DNA of 64,000 nucleotides, taken from contig NC_134465.1 in assembly GCF_047948215.1 (NCBI RefSeq), positions 48,825,946-48,889,945 on the forward strand, written 5' to 3'. Positions 1 to 10,665 of this stretch are shown one piece after another; within the stretch, counting starts at the first letter, position 1, and each line of letters begins with the position of its first letter. Made by a program: the position numbers and the translations under genes. The stretch comes from Lycorma delicatula (lineage: Eukaryota; Arthropoda; Insecta; Hemiptera; Fulgoridae). The notes under the pieces are model-generated. The model was not told the DNA's origin. It did not search any database and saw only the letters and a list, made by a program, of their open reading frames with translations.

Positions 1-512
1 TTTATTTTCATTTTTCAACTCAACAAATTTCAAAACCGGTAATTAAAAATAATCCATATTCAAGGACCTAAAGATTTTTATAACATATAATACACTAATT
101 TTTGAAAATTATTTCTGAAAACTACGGTGAAAAAATAATAAAATTATTTACTTTTAAATCCTAAAAACTACTATAAAAAAATCTTAAATAATACTGGAAA
201 AAATACAACAAACATTTATAATTAACAAAGAAATTAATTATTAAAAATTAGTTGGCCAGTTCCTTTCTTTAAAGAAATAACAGATTTATGCATAAATACA
301 TTACCATATAAAAAATTTATTATTAAAACAAGATCAAAATTACTTATTAGAATAAAAATAATTAATAATAATAATAAACAGAAATAAAAATAGATCCTAT
401 TAAAAGAAAAAAAAAACTATGTTCAAAGAATATTTATATTGAATCAAGTAAAACGTTCTAGAAAATTAGATAACTCTCTCACTCTCATATATACATATAT
501 AAATATATATAC
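1..512. other. AT-rich DNA, no gene seen
   Basis: Very AT-rich with poly-A and poly-T runs and a short TA-rich tract at the right end, where the next element is inserted. No open frame, RNA gene or repeat is supportable. Confidence 0.6.
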
Positions 513-1107
513 ACTGTGTCCCACGAACAGGTATACGCTTTTCATTTAGTATTACTCGCCCATTCCCCGACCAATTCTATTGAAACTTTACAGACGTTTT
601 AACGAAAGTTCTAAAAATGTTTTGTAAAAATTTCAACTTTCTACGATTTATAGAAACAAAATTGCGATTTTCAAATAAAAACATCAATTTCAGATAAACT
701 ATACTTTTTATCATTACAAAACAACCCGGTAAAAATGATTAAAAAACAAATGATAATTAAGAAGTATAATAATTAAAAACAGTTAGATAATTAATTAGTC
801 ACGGTTATGACCAGTTATTTGAATACAAAAAGTTTTATTCAAATTGAAGAGATGATTAACAATGCATCATCTATTTTTAATCACTTTTACCAGATATTTT
901 TTAATGAATAAAAAATATGTTTTATCTGAAATTTGTATTTTTATTTGAAAGCCGCCATTATTTATTCTAAAAAATCCTAGAAGGCTGAAATTTTCACAGG
1001 ATATTTTTAGAATCTTAGTTAAAAGGTTTGTAAAGTTTCAATAGAATCAATGGGGGAATGGGAAAGTGATACAAATGAAAAGAGTATACCTTTTCGTGGA
1101 ACACAGT
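513..1107. mobile_element. Palindromic MITE (foldback, about 595 bp)
   Basis: The two ends are inverted copies. The left end ACTGTGTCCCACGAACAGG pairs with the right end read in reverse, ACTGTGTTCCACGAAAAGG, and the match continues through the segments around 560-640 and 960-1060. It then continues more loosely to the centre near 800, so nearly the whole element folds on itself. Both sides are TATATA tracts, so a TA-type target duplication is likely but cannot be delimited. There is no coding capacity. It looks like a non-autonomous DNA transposon, probably mobilised by a Tc1/mariner-type transposase; this last point is inference from target preference. Confidence 0.7.
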
Positions 1108-2773
1108 AATATATATATATGTATGTGGATGAATGTGTTTGTGCGCGCGGGTAATTTAATCTAAAGACATAACAACTATTATTATTAATATTATAAAAAT
1201 TATTTTGTTGAAGAATAAATTTGAAAATAAAATACAATTAAAAAAAGTTATTTAAAATTTGGAAAACAGGTGGTCATTTCGATTATTAAACAATCATCAT
1301 CAGTAGCAAATGAGAAAACGTAATAATTATTATAATAAAAAAAAATTACGCACACTGTTTAATGTCACAAACGTTTTTTCTATCAATTCAACAACATTAT
1401 AACGACTTTTAAATTATTTTAAAGAAAAAGTAAAGTTTCAAATAACATTTTTTTGTAAATGATTTTCGAGCTTTATCTTATTTTGTAATTTATTTCAATA
1501 ACTATTCAGCTGTAGCTGCTTTATTTAAATTAATATATATGAATTTTAAAAAATTTACACGATTAAAAGCTTTCAAAAAAAAGTTAAAAATATTTTAATT
1601 ATAAAATTTTTCTAAACTACAAATTCTACCACAAACTTCTCATAAAAAGAAAAAAAAGAAGTAAAAATTTAGCAATATACATGCAAACAGATACACATAC
1701 ATTTAATTGTACGCATTCACAAACAAGTTGAACATATATAGCAATGAAATTAAACCTAAATAAAATTTTTAAACGTTAATAAATTCATTTAAAAAAAATA
1801 CTAATACAATCTAACATTATAAAAAAATAAATATGATACCTTAATAATAGTATAACAGTCGCTAAGTATCGTACGATGCACAACGATCAAGAGTCGCGAG
1901 ATCAGTGACGAACTAACGCTTTGCAACCGAACTCTTTCAAAAAAAACTAGTGCGCCTGCGCATTTACCCCCACCCTAAATTGACCATTTAAATTATCCTT
2001 CTACCCAATCTTACTTCTAGAACTTCCACCACAATCAATTTATATATAGATATATAACATCCAAAAATACATGAAAGGCAAAGCAAAAAAGGAACAAACT
2101 GCATTTTAAAACAGCTGATGCGCCTCCATTATTATTTAAATTTAAAGTTAATCATTTATGATACTGTGACGTCATGAATAATATGCAATACGAAGCATTT
2201 TTAACTAATCACTATATCCTTTTAGAGCAATTTTAAATATTCAATAATAATATATATTAAAATTCATAATTTCATGATTATAAGATTATATATACAAACT
2301 ATATATATGTATTAATTATATAAATCATGATATTATTTTAATTATTTTCAAAATAAGTTTATGTACTTTTTTAATGATCTTTATCGTGTACTTTAGTAGA
2401 AATCTCTGCTTCTTCAGAACAGAGTATTTAAAAAATAAAAAAAATAATAATAAAATAGGTATATGTATGTATATATAACTATAGAAAAATCCTTCAGGAA
2501 CATAAAAAAAAATTTGAATGCCGATAAATTGTAGATTAAAAAACATATCAATTTTAAAAATTAATATTGATATCTAAATCTCTCTTAAAAACCAAAAAAT
2601 AAACAGCAATGAAAATATAAATAATGAACAAGTAACATCTGAACACGATTGATGTTTTACGGATATAATAAAATTAATTTAACTTATTCACAATTTACGT
2701 TTAAAAATACTATTAATTAAATATCGTACCAAAATAATAGTTACCGGAAGATTGTAAACAAAGTATAGCGTCT
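1108..2773. other. AT-rich spacer, nothing assignable
   Basis: AT-rich with scattered microsatellite-like TATATG tracts. A more GC-balanced patch at about 1,860-2,040 stands out in composition but has no open frame I trust. No element boundary is visible. Confidence 0.5.
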
Positions 2774-2836
2774 TCAAAAAGTTACGCAGCCTATTGAAGA
2801 ATTTCCTTCTTTTATTACAGGTTTAATTGAGGAAAA

Positions 2837-4176
2837 ATGGGTTCCACAATGCAGCAGAGAATATTCATTGCCTCCCAATATATTAGATGTGCCAATTATA
2901 TCCAGATCCAGAATACCATCACAGAAAAGTACGTTGTGGATGAACCAAACAAGTTTTCCATCAAACGTCTGTACAAAAAGTTCCAACAAACACGGAATGC
3001 GGCAGACGGATCCAAAAGCGGTCGGCTGAAAGTGTTGAAAACTGAAAAGTTGATCGATGTACATATTCTTTTACTCCCAAGAAGTCGGTGCGACGCCTGC
3101 CTAGCCATTATGGTCTCTCCGTCAGTAGTGTCCACACGGCATCGCGCAAGTGTTTAAAGATGTATCCGGACAGAATTCGTGTTGTTTACGAGTTGTTACC
3201 TGCAGATACTAGAAAAACGTGTAGCTTTTTGTCAGCGGTTCATGTCATCTGGAACAGATGGGGAACAACTCGATGATCGATTACGGTCTGACGAGGCACG
3301 GTTCCCCTTGATGGATACGTGAATTCATAGAATTTACGCGTTTGGTGTTCCGAAAATTCAAGTCAGCTGTACGAGTCTCTTCAACACGGATTAAAAAGTG
3401 ATGTTTGGTGTGCAACATCGGGTAAGCGAATCTTCATGACATTCTTTCACGGTACAGCGACAGTGAGCGCTAAATACAGAGGTGCAACAATTTGTAAACA
3501 CTATACTTTCTTTCTTTTTCCTGTTTAGCCTCCGGCAACTACCGTTTACGTAATTCTTCAGAGAATGAATGAGGATGATATGTATGAGTGTAAATGAAGT
3601 GTAGTCTTGTAAATTCTCAGTTCGACCATTCCTGAGATGTGTGATTAATTGAAACCCAACCACCAAAGAACACTGGTATCCACGATCTAGTATTCAAATC
3701 CGTGTAAAAATAACTGGCTTTACTAGGACTTGAACGCTGGAACTCCAGACTTCCAAATCAGCTGATTTGGGAAGACGCGTTAACCACTAGACCAACCCGG
3801 TGGGTTTAAACACTATACCTGTAGATCGGCTACACTACACGCGGTTTCAGCAGGACAATACTACGGTTCGTTCAGCCAGAAACACTATGACTTTCTTGGA
3901 TTAGTGTTTTCATGGACAAGTGATTTCGAAGGGGTTGTAGCCCCCTCGGTCTCCTGATTTATCCCCTTCTGACCTTTTCTTGTAGGGGCATCTTAAAGAT
4001 GCTGTTTACAAAATTCATCCTGATATCACTCTCGAATTACAGAGCGAAAAGTAACGTTGTGTCGCTGCAATTCCTCAAGAAATGTTACAACATGTGTTTA
4101 AGAGCATACAACGTCGTATTCAATTATGAGAATAATATAATGGAGACCACTTTCAGCATCTATTGTGTCATTCATT
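2837..4176 (+). pseudogene. Tc1/mariner-type transposase pseudogene
   Basis: The product would be a cut-and-paste DDE/D transposase of the IS630-Tc1-mariner superfamily. The N-terminal part (2,837-3,157) is helix-turn-helix-like but frameshifted. A second piece (3,160-3,300) holds DRIRVVYELLPADTRK and a LRSDEARFPLDG-like segment, the usual place of the first catalytic Asp. After the SINE the frame resumes with FQQDNTTVRSARNTM (second Asp), then PPRSPDLSPSD (third Asp) and GHLKDAVYK, ending in a GDHFQHLL-like tail near 4,170. Stops interrupt it at about 3,915 and 3,952. The three catalytic positions are still readable, but the gene cannot be expressed whole. Confidence 0.75.
3507..3806 (-). 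repeat. tRNA-derived SINE, copy 1
   Basis: Read on the minus strand it begins AACCCACCGGGTTGGTCTAG, with a polymerase III A-box-like TGGTCTAGTGG and, about 50 bp on, a B-box-like GTTCAAGTCC. The body then runs to GGAGGCTAAACAGG and a short A/G-rich tail. The flanks are a 12-bp direct repeat, TAAACACTATAC, at 3,495-3,506 and 3,807-3,818. It is inserted in a transposase pseudogene. The same family recurs six more times in the window. Confidence 0.85.
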
Positions 4177-4367
4177 TTCCCGTAAGCTGCGACACTTTTG
4201 ACCACATTAGAATAATTCTTTCTATTTTAATAACTGTAATAGTAAAAAATATTTAAAATTTAAATCTATTTATTATTTATTAAATTCGTTTCTTTATAAC
4301 TATAATAATTTTTGTAGACTTCATGAAAGCACAATTCAAATTTGTAATTATTGAGATAATCACGTTG

Positions 4368-5469
4368 ACAAGGGAAGCAATGTTAGGCCTCAGATTAATA
4401 GTAGAAGGAAGATTAAAGAAAAACAAACCAACATACTTGGCGTTTATAGACCTAGAAAAGGCATTCGATAACGTCGACTGGAATAAAATGTTCAGCATTT
4501 AAAAAAAATTAGGGTTCAAATACAGAGAAAGAAGAACAATTGCTAACATGTACAGGAACCAAACAGCAACAGTAACAATTGAAGAACATAAGAAAGAAGC
4601 CGTAATAAGAAAGGGAGTCCGACAAGGATGTTCCCTATCTCCGTTACTTTTTAATCTTTACATGGAACTAGCAGTTAATGATATTAAAGAACAATTTAGA
4701 TTCGGAGTAACAGTACAAGGTGAAAAGATAAAGATGCTACGATTTGCTGATGATATAGTAATTCTAGCCGAAAATAAAAAGGATTTAGAAGAAACAATGA
4801 ACGGCATAGATGAAGTCCTACGCAAGAACTATCGCATGAAAATAAACAAGAACAAAACAAAAGTAATGAAATGTAGTAGAAATAAAAAAATTGGACCACT
4901 GAATGTGAAAATAGCAGGAGAAAAGATTATGGAGGTAGAAAGATTTTGTTATTTGGGAAGTAGAATTACTAAAGATGGGCGAAGCAGGAGCGATATAAAA
5001 TGCCGAATAGCACAAGCGAAACGAGCCTTCAGTAAGAAATATAATTTGTTTACATCAAAAATTAATTTAAATGCCAGGAAAATATTTTTGAAAGTATATG
5101 TTTGGATTGTCGCTTTATATGGAAGTGAAACTTGGACGATCGGAGTATCTGAGAAGAAAAGATTTGAAGCTTTTGAAATGCGGTGCTATAGGAGAATGTT
5201 AAAAATCAGATGGGTGGATAAATTGACAAATGAAGAGGTATTGCGGCAAACAGATGAAGAAGGAAGCATTTGGAAAAATATAGTTAAAAGAAGAGACAGA
5301 CTTATAGGCCACATACTAAGGCATCCTGGAATAGTCGCTTTAATATTGGAAGGACAGGTAGAAGGGAAAAATTGTGTAGGCAGGCCACGTTTGGAATATG
5401 TAAAACAAATTATTAGGGATGTAGGATGTACAGGGTATACTGAAATGAAACGACTAGCACTAGAGAGAT
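4368..5469 (+). pseudogene. Non-LTR retrotransposon RT fragment, copy A
   Basis: This is the C-terminal part of a reverse transcriptase from a LINE of the insect 'endonuclease-reverse transcriptase' kind; I cannot fix the clade. Upstream of the long frame (4,548-5,540) the RT continues as FIDLEKAFDNVDWNKM, then a stop. The frame holds RQGCSLSPLLFNLYM, the catalytic LRFADDIVIL, FCYLGSRITKDG, LYGSETW and a C-terminal RRDRLIGHILRHPG region. Compared with two sister copies it is truncated at both ends: similarity starts at about 4,368 and stops at about 5,469, where the others continue to a poly-A. The last 24 residues of the frame are unrelated flanking DNA. Confidence 0.85.
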
Positions 5470-5611
5470 TCTCCCGAGACTTCACAAACTACACTACACG
5501 TAAAAATAATCGAAAAAGATCATACAAATATATGTCCTAAAATGCTTCATTTGCGAATTACGGCTAATGAAAGATTCCATCAGATTTCAACTATCCCGGT
5601 AAAATGAGGAC

Positions 5612-5968
5612 CCGTACCCACTGGCAACTAAGCTCCTCATTTTTCGGCTGTACGTACTGCCGATTCTAACATATGCTTACCCGGCATGGGGGGCAGTGTT
5701 GAGCTCCTCGCTTCAAAAGAAGATCGAGGCCGTCCAAAACATCGCGTTGCGGACGATCTTTGGAGCTCCGTGGTTCGTCAGGAACGCCACTCTCCGATCT
5801 GATGCGAGATTTCAATCCGTGTCCGAGGTGGGGGTGGCGCAGGCGCGCAGACTGTTCGGGAGAGCGGCTGTGTCCGAACACAGTCATCTTCGGGACATCT
5901 GCCGAGAGGACCCAACTCCAACAGTTGTAAGGAAGCGGCCTCACGCCGTACTGGACGAACCACCGTGA
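5612..5968 (+). pseudogene. Jockey-clade ORF2 C-terminal fragment
   Basis: The frame is open from the truncation point to the TGA at 5,966-5,968. It reads ATKLLIFRLYVLPILTYA, then YPAWGAV, then KKIEAVQNIALRTI, then GAPWFVRNATLRSD. The order 'lysine-leucine-leucine, tyrosine-rich helix, PAWG, VQN, APWFVRN' is the standard region downstream of the RT domain in Jockey-type LINEs. The catalytic RT motifs lie upstream and are missing, so this is a dead 3' fragment, although its remaining frame is unbroken. Nothing suggests host use. Confidence 0.7.
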
Positions 5969-6595
5969 TGGTGCGGTGCGGTAGCCGAAAATCGACAAAC
6001 CAGGCTTAGGGGCCTCCATATCGCATGAGCCATAAACGGAATAGTGCGTCAGACGCGTTTCCGGGGTCGCGAGTGAAAAGTTTTCGCGAGTTATATAGTT
6101 TGAAGACGTCAAACACGGTAAGTCGCGCATAAAACAAAAACGCGGTCTAAATTTTTAAAAAACTTACAGCAAGACAAAATATCCCAGCAATTGCGACTCC
6201 TCCGGAAAAGGGGACGCATTGCTCCCTCCTTACAGCTAGTGCCCCGTTGTGGCGTATTCCTGCTAGCCTATTAAAGAGTTAGCACCGAAAGGACTTCAGT
6301 GGACGGTCTGAAGGGGAATTACGTCGGGAGGACAGGCTTTATAAGCCTAGCCTTCCGCGGTCGGCCCATGAAATGGGTTCGATAACGCTGGTTTAACAAC
6401 GGATTGGAATGCAATTAAATCCGTCTTAAATTCACTAAAATAATAATAGACAAAACTTGAAAAATTAGATCCGAGATTAAAAATAACCCTTTTAAAAACA
6501 AGCCCGATTAGAATGATCCAGCAGCAAGGGACTCTGTCCAGGTTCTGCGATAAAGTAGGGAGTAATAGACTCCTGCCAACTTTGCATTCCATTCC
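5612..6595 (+). mobile_element. Jockey-like LINE, 5'-truncated
   Basis: The insertion is bounded by the 11-bp duplication AAAATGAGGAC (5,601-5,611 and 6,596-6,606). It contains the last 119 codons of an RT open frame followed by about 630 bp of 3' untranslated sequence. No long poly-A is seen at the 3' end, which reads GCATTCCATTCC. Its GC content is well above the surroundings, as expected of a later arrival. Confidence 0.75.
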
Positions 6596-7199
6596 AAAAT
6601 GAGGACGTTCCGAAATTTTTCGACGTTAATTAAGGGGCACAATTAGTTTTTTAATGATTTTTTACCTGAAAAATCGAATAAAATAGGCCTTTGAACCGTA
6701 TCTGCAGTACTGTTTTGAGAAATCAGGGGTGAAAACTAATAAATTCGGTTAAAAACCTTTTTTTACGTGTGACGTGCAATAACTTTGTTAAACGAAACAC
6801 ATAAAACCTTTAAACAAATCTTGTACAGAATTTAATTCTGAACAAAATGGTGAAGATAAGTTGAATAAAACAAAGAAAAGCTAGAAAAATTCGAATTTTA
6901 TTTATAAACAGTACATTACAAATATTTGTCAGAAAATTACTTATTTAATGTAAACAAAAAAAAATATTTTTTGGTGATGGGAAAAATTTGTAAAAATAAT
7001 TTTAAAAATTGCTGTAAAAATTAAAAAAAAAAAACTGGAAATTACACACAATAATTGTAAAATAAAAATTACTTATCTTTTTTTATTAATGACAGAAATA
7101 CAATAAATTATTTGAAAAATAATTATTTCAAATTTGGCAATAAATAACAACAGCTGATTAACAATTCGCAATCGGCCTTCTTCACAAATCACCTATTTG

Positions 7200-7650
7200 G
7201 CATTCATATTGCCTGGCCGCTTAAAAAATGCTGAGGTCTACGTGCAATTTCTTCAAAAAGAATTGCCGCAGCTGCTTGAAGCTATTCCTATAGAGCTGAG
7301 ACGCAAAGTATGTTTCTAGCACGATGAGGCGCCTCCCCAGTTCTCTTGTACCGTTTCTACTCACTTAAATCATCATTGCCCTAAGAAATAGATCGGTCAT
7401 AGAGGTGAACATTCCTGGCCACCAAGCTCGCCTTATGTAACACTTTTAAATTTCTATATCTGGAAACGGATGAAAAATATTGTATGCAAAATAAAAATAT
7501 ATTCTCGAGAAGAATTAATTGTCCACATTATGAACGGGGATGAACAACTTACAAAACAGCCTTGACGAATTAAAAAGAGTAACAAAAACATAAAGAAACG
7601 AAACAAGAAATGTATTGAAAATGGCGGGCTCATTTTTGAACATTTATTAT
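7200..7650 (+). pseudogene. Mariner-like transposase remnant in the long-TIR element
   Basis: With frame slips it reads QFLQKELPQLLEAIPIELRR, then a stop, HDEAPPQFSCTV, then GEHSWPPSSPYVTLLNFYIW and KRMKNIVYKI, ending ENGGLIFEHLL. This matches the C-terminal half of IS630/mariner-like transposases of the kind ending 'NGGxxFEHLL'. The second Asp survives (HDEAP), but the third motif, normally SPDLTPLDF, has become SPYVTLLNF, so catalysis is lost. It lies between the arms, as expected for a partly deleted autonomous element. Confidence 0.65.
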
Positions 7651-8473
7651 AAACTGGTACGTATAATAATCTTTGATCTAGTACAGTTTCTAAATAAAAT
7701 TCGAATTTTTCTACATTTTCTTCGTTTTATTCAACTTATCTTACACTATTTTCTTCAGAATTAAATTCTCTACAAGTTTCATATGTTTATTACCATTTAA
7801 CAAAGTTATTGTACATCAAACAAAAAAAAGAAAGTTTTTTACCCAATTTATTAGTTTTCATCCCATATTTCTCAAACCCTACTGCAGATACGGTTCTGAG
7901 ACCTATTTTATTCGGGTTTTTAGATCAAACACAAAAGAAATCACTAATTCTGCCCGGTAATTAACGTCCTAAAAATTTCAGTACGACCTCATTTCACCGG
8001 GTAGCTAAAATCCGAACGAAATCTTTCACTAATACTCGCAAATGAAGAATTTTAAGACATATGTTTATATAATCTATTTCCATTAATTTCACGATTAAAA
8101 TAGGTTATGAAAAAACCGGGAGAAACTCACGTGATACATTCTGTATATAATTAGATAGAAAATCCAACAATATTTGTTCGTTTCAACGCGATTAACTCGA
8201 AAATTACAAATTCGAATTTACATGAGGTCTTGCAACAATAGATATAAAATGTAAAGTCTTTAAACATCATAGTTTTATGAAACAATTTAATAATACTGAC
8301 CAGTATATCAAACAATGAAGTAAATTTATAAAGAACAACCACTTCGGCAATTTTTAATCATAACCATTTGAAGACAAACATGGAAAAAAGTAAATCAAAT
8401 TAAAAAAAAAAAAAATTGAAACGATCTATCTACACCTGCTTAGTTAGATAATTCTGAGCAATTATTTGATATA

Positions 8474-9802
8474 CAGAGTGATTCAAAGAAAGAGGAAATT
8501 TTGAAAGTTGTGTTGGTAGCCGTGGGCGATTGGTACCACTTGATAAGTGGGGTCAGCCTCTCTAACCTAACCTGCCATTTAGTTGTCATGGATCCTTGGA
8601 GTGATGCGCAACGTGCATTTGCTATCAAAGCATTTAAAAAAAACAATGACAGTGTGGAGGGAGCGCGTAGAGAATTTCGCCGTCATTTTAATCTGGGACG
8701 ACACGACCGTGTTCCATCAGCACATGCAATTAAAACACGGATATCTAGTTTTGAGGAAACCGGTTCGGCAATGAAAAAGAAACCTCCAGGCCGTGAGCGA
8801 ACCGTCCGTACACCACAGAATGTTCAAGCTTTACAAGATGCTGTCACACGAAATCCACATCGGTCAATCCGTCGTCTCTCAGCATCTTTACAATCGCATA
8901 GTTCAAGTGTTCGAAGAATGTTAGTGAAGGACTTGCAATTCCATCCGTATAAGTTACAGATCGTCCAGGAACATGCAGTTGTGCGAGCACAATTCTGTAA
9001 TGTAACGCTTCAGAAGATAAATGATAACGAAGAATTTGTTCACGAACTGTGGATGTCAGACGAAGCGCATTTCCACCTAAGTGGATTTGTTAACAAGCAA
9101 AATTTCAGATACTGGGCACAATAAAATCCTACGCAGCTACACCAGCGTCCGTTGCAGCCAGAAAGTGACCGTATGGTGTGCTATGTCATCTTACGGTGTT
9201 ATAGGCCCTTATTTTTTTGAGGATGAACGGTCTTGGGATTACAATGACGTCGGCTCGTTACGTAGCCGTGCTTAAAACCTTTGTTGTGGAACAACAACAG
9301 AGATTTCCACCGATTCTTAACACAGCCTGGTTTCAACAATACGGAGCAACGTCACATACTGCACGAATATCGATGGCAGCTGTATGGCGATTGTTTGGAC
9401 AACGTGTCGTTTCACGAAACGGTGACATTAGATGGCCTCCCAGATCGCCTGATCTCTCAGCTTGCGATTACTTTTTGCGGGGTCACCTTAAAAGCAAAGT
9501 GTTCCACAGTAGACCTGCTACAACGGAAGAACTTAAGGCAAAGATCCGAGCAGCAATTGCGGAAATTCCAGTTGAGATGTTACGTCAAACCATGAACAAT
9601 TTAACGAAGAGACTTCGTGGGTGTTTACGTAGAAGAGGAGGTCACCTGCAAGATGTCATCTTTAAAAAATAAACTAAAATGTATGTATCCTAAAATAGCA
9701 ACATTTGTACAATTGTACATGAAATAAAATTCATTTTCTAAAAAAAATTTTTCATTAACGTTATTTAATTTTTAAAATGTCCCGTTTCTTTGAATCACGC
9801 TG
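8474..9802 (+). mobile_element. Mariner-like element, complete but dead (1.33 kb)
   Basis: TA target duplications (8,472-8,473 and 9,803-9,804) flank inverted repeats that read, outside in, CAGAGTGATTCAAAGAAAG at the left and CAGCGTGATTCAAAGAAAC at the right. One transposase gene fills the interior. Length, TA flanks and a single gene are typical of the Tc1/mariner superfamily. Confidence 0.85.
8588..9672 (+). pseudogene. Mariner-like transposase, two frameshifts, second catalytic Asp lost
   Basis: I start at the ATG of MDPWSDAQRAF (8,588); upstream codons lie in the untranslated leader. Residues 1-110 hold the helix-turn-helix region, and WMSDEAHFHLSG supplies the first catalytic Asp. The frame slips near 9,115 to VTVWCAMSSYGVIGPYFF, and again near 9,217 to the C-terminal third. 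The second motif reads FQQYGATSHTAR, with Tyr where the Asp belongs. The third is RSPDLSACDYFL. I count 41 residues between the Tyr and the third Asp, unlike the 34 of classical mariners. It ends with RGGHLQDVIFKK and a stop. Confidence 0.85.
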
Positions 9803-9859
9803 TACTTCATCTTTGTTCATACTTTAATATACCGTAGTAGAATCTAGTCAATTTTCCCT

Positions 9860-10665
9860 ATCAGCTAAGCTAGTAAATTAGCTATTAACTCAGAAGCTAT
9901 CAATCTTGTTCACAAGATTAGATCCGTTCAGATGCTAATCCGTTCTGTGGAAAGAGGTTAGGGATAAATTACCAAGGTGTGGCAATACTTAACACCATTT
10001 CGTAGAACAAGTGGCCTAATTTAGGTTTTAAACGGAAATACAGTTACTACAAAGGATACATCGCATGTTCCTTGCTATTAGTTATGTGTACGACGATAAT
10101 CACCTTACGAAAAGCGCAGTCTGTCACCTCAACGGCTGACTCTGGGTCCGACTCTGCCTATTAAGATTAGTTAATGGTTTATTCCTCTCTCCACAAAACT
10201 AAATGTAATCTTAACCCTAACCTTTTTCTTCTTTTTCCTGTTTAGCCTCCGGTAACTACCGTTTAGATATTACTTCAGAGGATGAATGAGGATGATATGT
10301 ATGAGTGTAAATTAAGTGTAGTCTTGTACATTCTCAGGTCGACCATTCCTGAGATGTTTGGTTAATTGAAACCCAACCACCAAAGAACACCGGTATCCAC
10401 GATCTAGTTTCCAATCCGTGTAAAAATAACTGGCTTTACTAGGACTTGAATGCTGGAACTCTCGACTTCCAAATCAGCTGATTTGGGAAGACGCGTTCAC
10501 CACTAGACCAATCCGGTGGGTCTTAACCCTAACCTGTCTCTAAAGAACTTCAACCCCTTTCCATAGAATGGATTAGCATCTGAACAGGTCACCATAACTC
10601 ATACAACTGATTGCTAATTGACTAGCGGCGCGGACTTAGACCTTGCACAAAACACCCGCTGTCCA
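9860..10665. mobile_element. Inverted-repeat element split by a SINE
   Basis: GTTCAGATGCTAATCCGTTC at 9,926 and the following AAAGAGGTTAGGG reappear inverted at about 10,528-10,585 (reversed: GTTCAGATGCTAATCCATTC). Similarity extends outward less cleanly. A SINE interrupts the interior at 10,224. No coding frame is present. I could not fix the true ends, so the bounds are approximate. Confidence 0.5.
10224..10520 (-). repeat. tRNA-derived SINE, copy 2
   Basis: It has the same 5' head and body as copy 1, on the minus strand. The flanks are the 15-bp direct repeat TCTTAACCCTAACCT (10,209-10,223 and 10,521-10,535). The 3' tail reads AGGAAAAAGAAG before the duplication. It is inserted in an inverted-repeat element. 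Confidence 0.85.

Larger units (their letters stand above)
2774..4202 (+). mobile_element. Tc1/mariner-superfamily element, decayed, split by a SINE
   Basis: Imperfect terminal inverted repeats bound the element: TCAAAAAGTTACGCAGC at the left and, reversed, TCAAAAGTGTCGCAGC at the right. Between them lies a decayed transposase reading left to right, interrupted by a minus-strand SINE (3,507-3,806). The SINE is flanked by TAAACACTATAC on both sides, so removing it and one duplication restores continuity. Several stops and frameshifts make it non-autonomous. Confidence 0.75.
5530..8062. mobile_element. DNA transposon with arms of several hundred bp, containing a nested LINE
   Basis: The left arm (5,532-5,611 plus 6,596 to about 6,920) is an inverted copy of the right arm (about 7,690-8,060). 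Landmarks are ATGTCCTAAAATGCTTCATT against, reversed, ATGTCTTAAAATTCTTCATT, and the internal stretches around 6,650-6,800 and 7,740-7,960. The left arm is interrupted by a LINE flanked by AAAATGAGGAC. The core carries a dead transposase (7,200-7,650). Another arm-like fragment lies at 23,125-23,490. Confidence 0.75.

Noticed and set aside
1860..2040. GC-balanced patch as a promoter
   Set aside because: No TATA, initiator context or following gene that I can defend.
2325..2546. 72-codon minus-strand frame rich in Phe/Ile/Tyr
   Set aside because: Low-complexity AT-rich translation with no domain, splice context or similarity.
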